From IMG/VR virus record IMGVR_UViG_3300040807_001282, positions 1 through 22,188 of that record: a DNA stretch of 22,188 nucleotides; one strand, written 5' to 3'. Under the pieces are notes generated by a model that saw only the letters and a program-made list of their open reading frames with translations, did not search any database and was not told where the DNA came from. This document shows positions 20,885 through 22,188 of this stretch, one piece after another (within the stretch, counting starts at the first letter, position 1; each line of letters begins with the position of its first letter). The position numbers and the translations under genes are program-made. The stretch is from a virus.

Positions 20885-22188
20885 ATGAAATCCTTTAAAC
20901 AAATTATCTCAGAAATTGCAGTACCAAAACCTGCAGAGGAAAAAGCTTTCTGGGATCAACACTCACAAGCTACTGGTAAACATCCAGTTGCTACTGATGC
21001 ACAGCATAAAGGTATTGATAAGCCAAAAGCAAAGCGTAAAGCCGACCAAGAAGGCGATGCAAATTACGATAAAGCGGTGATGAATAAAGACACCCGCATG
21101 AAGGGTGCTGCTGTTGGTGTTAACGAGGCTGCAGATACTGCATCTCCAGACGAATCATCTATGGCAATGGATCAGGCAGACTTTATTGCATATGTTGCTG
21201 GCGAAATGAAAGAGCATCTGAAAGCAGGTAAAGAATTTCCAGAATGGATGCAAAACAAATTAAGTAAGCTACAACAAGCTGCCCAAGATTTACACGGTAA
21301 TTTTGGTGCTCATGGCGATGACATGGATGAAGCTCTTTCTAGTGGTCAAAAGAAATTAGACCATAACAAAAATGGCAAAATCGATGCTCATGACTTCCAT
21401 CTTATGAGAAAAAAGAAGATGAAAGAAGAAGCTAAGCTCGACGAAGCAACATTTTCTATGGATATAGATTATAACTATGAGAAAAAATTAGAAGCTGGAG
21501 CAAAAAAAGCTGGTCTTGGTGTAAAGTTTATTCAACATGGCGGCGCTACTGAAATGGTTCTTACTGGTGACAAAGATAAGATTACTAAATTCTTAAAAGC
21601 TCGTAGAGTTCCTGCTTCAGAAATTTCTAGTGGCTTTATTAAAGAAGAAGCAGAGCAAATCGATGAAATTTCTCAAGAAACTCTACGTCAGTACCACGGT
21701 AAAGCTGGTGCAGATCTTAGAGCAAAAAGAGATAAGCTTGACAAAGGTACTCTTACAACAGCAGATCTTAAAAAAGGTCAAAACCGAGTTAAAGGTTTAA
21801 ACCGCGCTGCTAATAAAATGGAAGAAGTCGAACAGCTAGACGAATTATCGCCAAAGACTTTAGATAATTATAAAACAAAGGCATCTATGGGTGACAAAAG
21901 TGATTCTGCCTTAAGAAAAAAAGCTCGTGCTCATAAAACATTGGGGAATGATGCTGAAGCTAAAAGACTTAAGGATAAAGCAAAAAAGCGTTCTGATAGC
22001 TTCACAAAAGCTGCGGCGCGCAGTTTGGCACAAACAACTGGTTATACTGGCGAAAAAGGATCTAAATTAGATAAGGCTGCTAACAAAATGCCGCAGTCAT
22101 ATCGCAAAGTTCCTCGTAAAGAAGAAGTAGAACTAGATGAAACTACATCTTCAGCGTTAAAGCGCCCAGTAACTCAAACTGGTTCAGA
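20885..22188 (+). CDS. Putative prohead core/internal head protein with EF-hand-like loop (3' partial)
   Basis: Open frame of at least 434 residues running off the right edge, with no stop. AGGAG about seven bases before the ATG supports the start. The protein is very rich in Lys, Glu, Asp and Ala and likely helical or disordered. The N-terminal region has KHPVATDAQHKG, a motif I recall from proteins after the portal in marine T4-like phages. Residues 159-170 (DHNKNGKIDAHD) match an EF-hand or dockerin calcium loop with Asp, Asn, Asn, Gly, Asp, Asp at the coordinating places. Acidic EE...(L/I)DE motifs recur at 182-187, 255-261, 314-320 and 414-419. In T4, genes 67, 68 and 21 (prohead core and protease) follow gene 20, so a core or internal head protein is the best guess. 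Confidence 0.72.
   Translation, partial: MKSFKQIISEIAVPKPAEEKAFWDQHSQATGKHPVATDAQHKGIDKPKAKRKADQEGDANYDKAVMNKDTRMKGAAVGVNEAADTASPDESSMAMDQADFIAYVAGEMKEHLKAGKEFPEWMQNKLSKLQQAAQDLHGNFGAHGDDMDEALSSGQKKLDHNKNGKIDAHDFHLMRKKKMKEEAKLDEATFSMDIDYNYEKKLEAGAKKAGLGVKFIQHGGATEMVLTGDKDKITKFLKARRVPASEISSGFIKEEAEQIDEISQETLRQYHGKAGADLRAKRDKLDKGTLTTADLKKGQNRVKGLNRAANKMEEVEQLDELSPKTLDNYKTKASMGDKSDSALRKKARAHKTLGNDAEAKRLKDKAKKRSDSFTKAAARSLAQTTGYTGEKGSKLDKAANKMPQSYRKVPRKEEVELDETTSSALKRPVTQTGS

Overview
The window is AT-rich, every gene is on the + strand, and genes are packed end to end with many overlaps. No stretch longer than about 100 bases lacks a gene. From about 11.2 kb to the right end it carries the late structural block of a T4-like contractile-tailed bacteriophage in T4 order: neck gp13, gp14, tail sheath stabiliser gp15, terminase gp16 and gp17, sheath gp18, tube gp19 and portal gp20. 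These are recognised from conserved protein features and gene order. The protein families to the left and the gene after the portal resemble those of marine relatives of T4. The host cannot be read from this sequence. No tRNA, integrase, transposase or CRISPR array was seen.

Left region (1-5806): a tightly overlapping run of eight genes. Three are successive radical SAM proteins, the first cut by the window edge. Two carry SPASM-type auxiliary cluster cysteines and the third has lost several of them. Two unrecognised proteins follow, one with a Ser-Cys-Gln-Gly-His motif and one very acidic. The run ends with three 2-oxoglutarate/Fe(II) oxygenase-like proteins. Overlaps of 4 to 26 bases and three TAA-N-ATG junctions suggest translational coupling. 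The substrate is unknown. This oxidative cassette is the most likely place for an undescribed system.

Middle region (5811-9739): a T4-type late promoter precedes two tandem paralogous small proteins. Next come three genes that look sugar-related: a GH130-like beta-propeller glycosidase or phosphorylase, a repeat protein fused to an FkbM-type methyltransferase, and a nucleotidyltransferase fused to a mannose-6-phosphate-isomerase-type cupin. They could build, trim or methylate a glycan on the virion or on the host surface.

Structural region (9755-22188): a hairpin and a second late promoter lead into three small putative virion proteins, one resembling the N-terminal domain of BppU-like baseplate proteins. 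gp13, gp14 and gp15 follow. A repeat-containing tail-fibre-like gene sits between gp15 and gp16, a place where T4 has none. The terminase, sheath, tube and portal genes come next. The last gene is open to the right edge and has an EF-hand/dockerin-like loop plus repeated Glu-Glu...(Leu/Ile)-Asp-Glu motifs that resemble T4 prohead protease sites.

Eight NATAAATA boxes lie at gene junctions ahead of the structural genes, matching the late promoter pattern of T4 and marine T4-like phages. The two best share a 14-base identical core.
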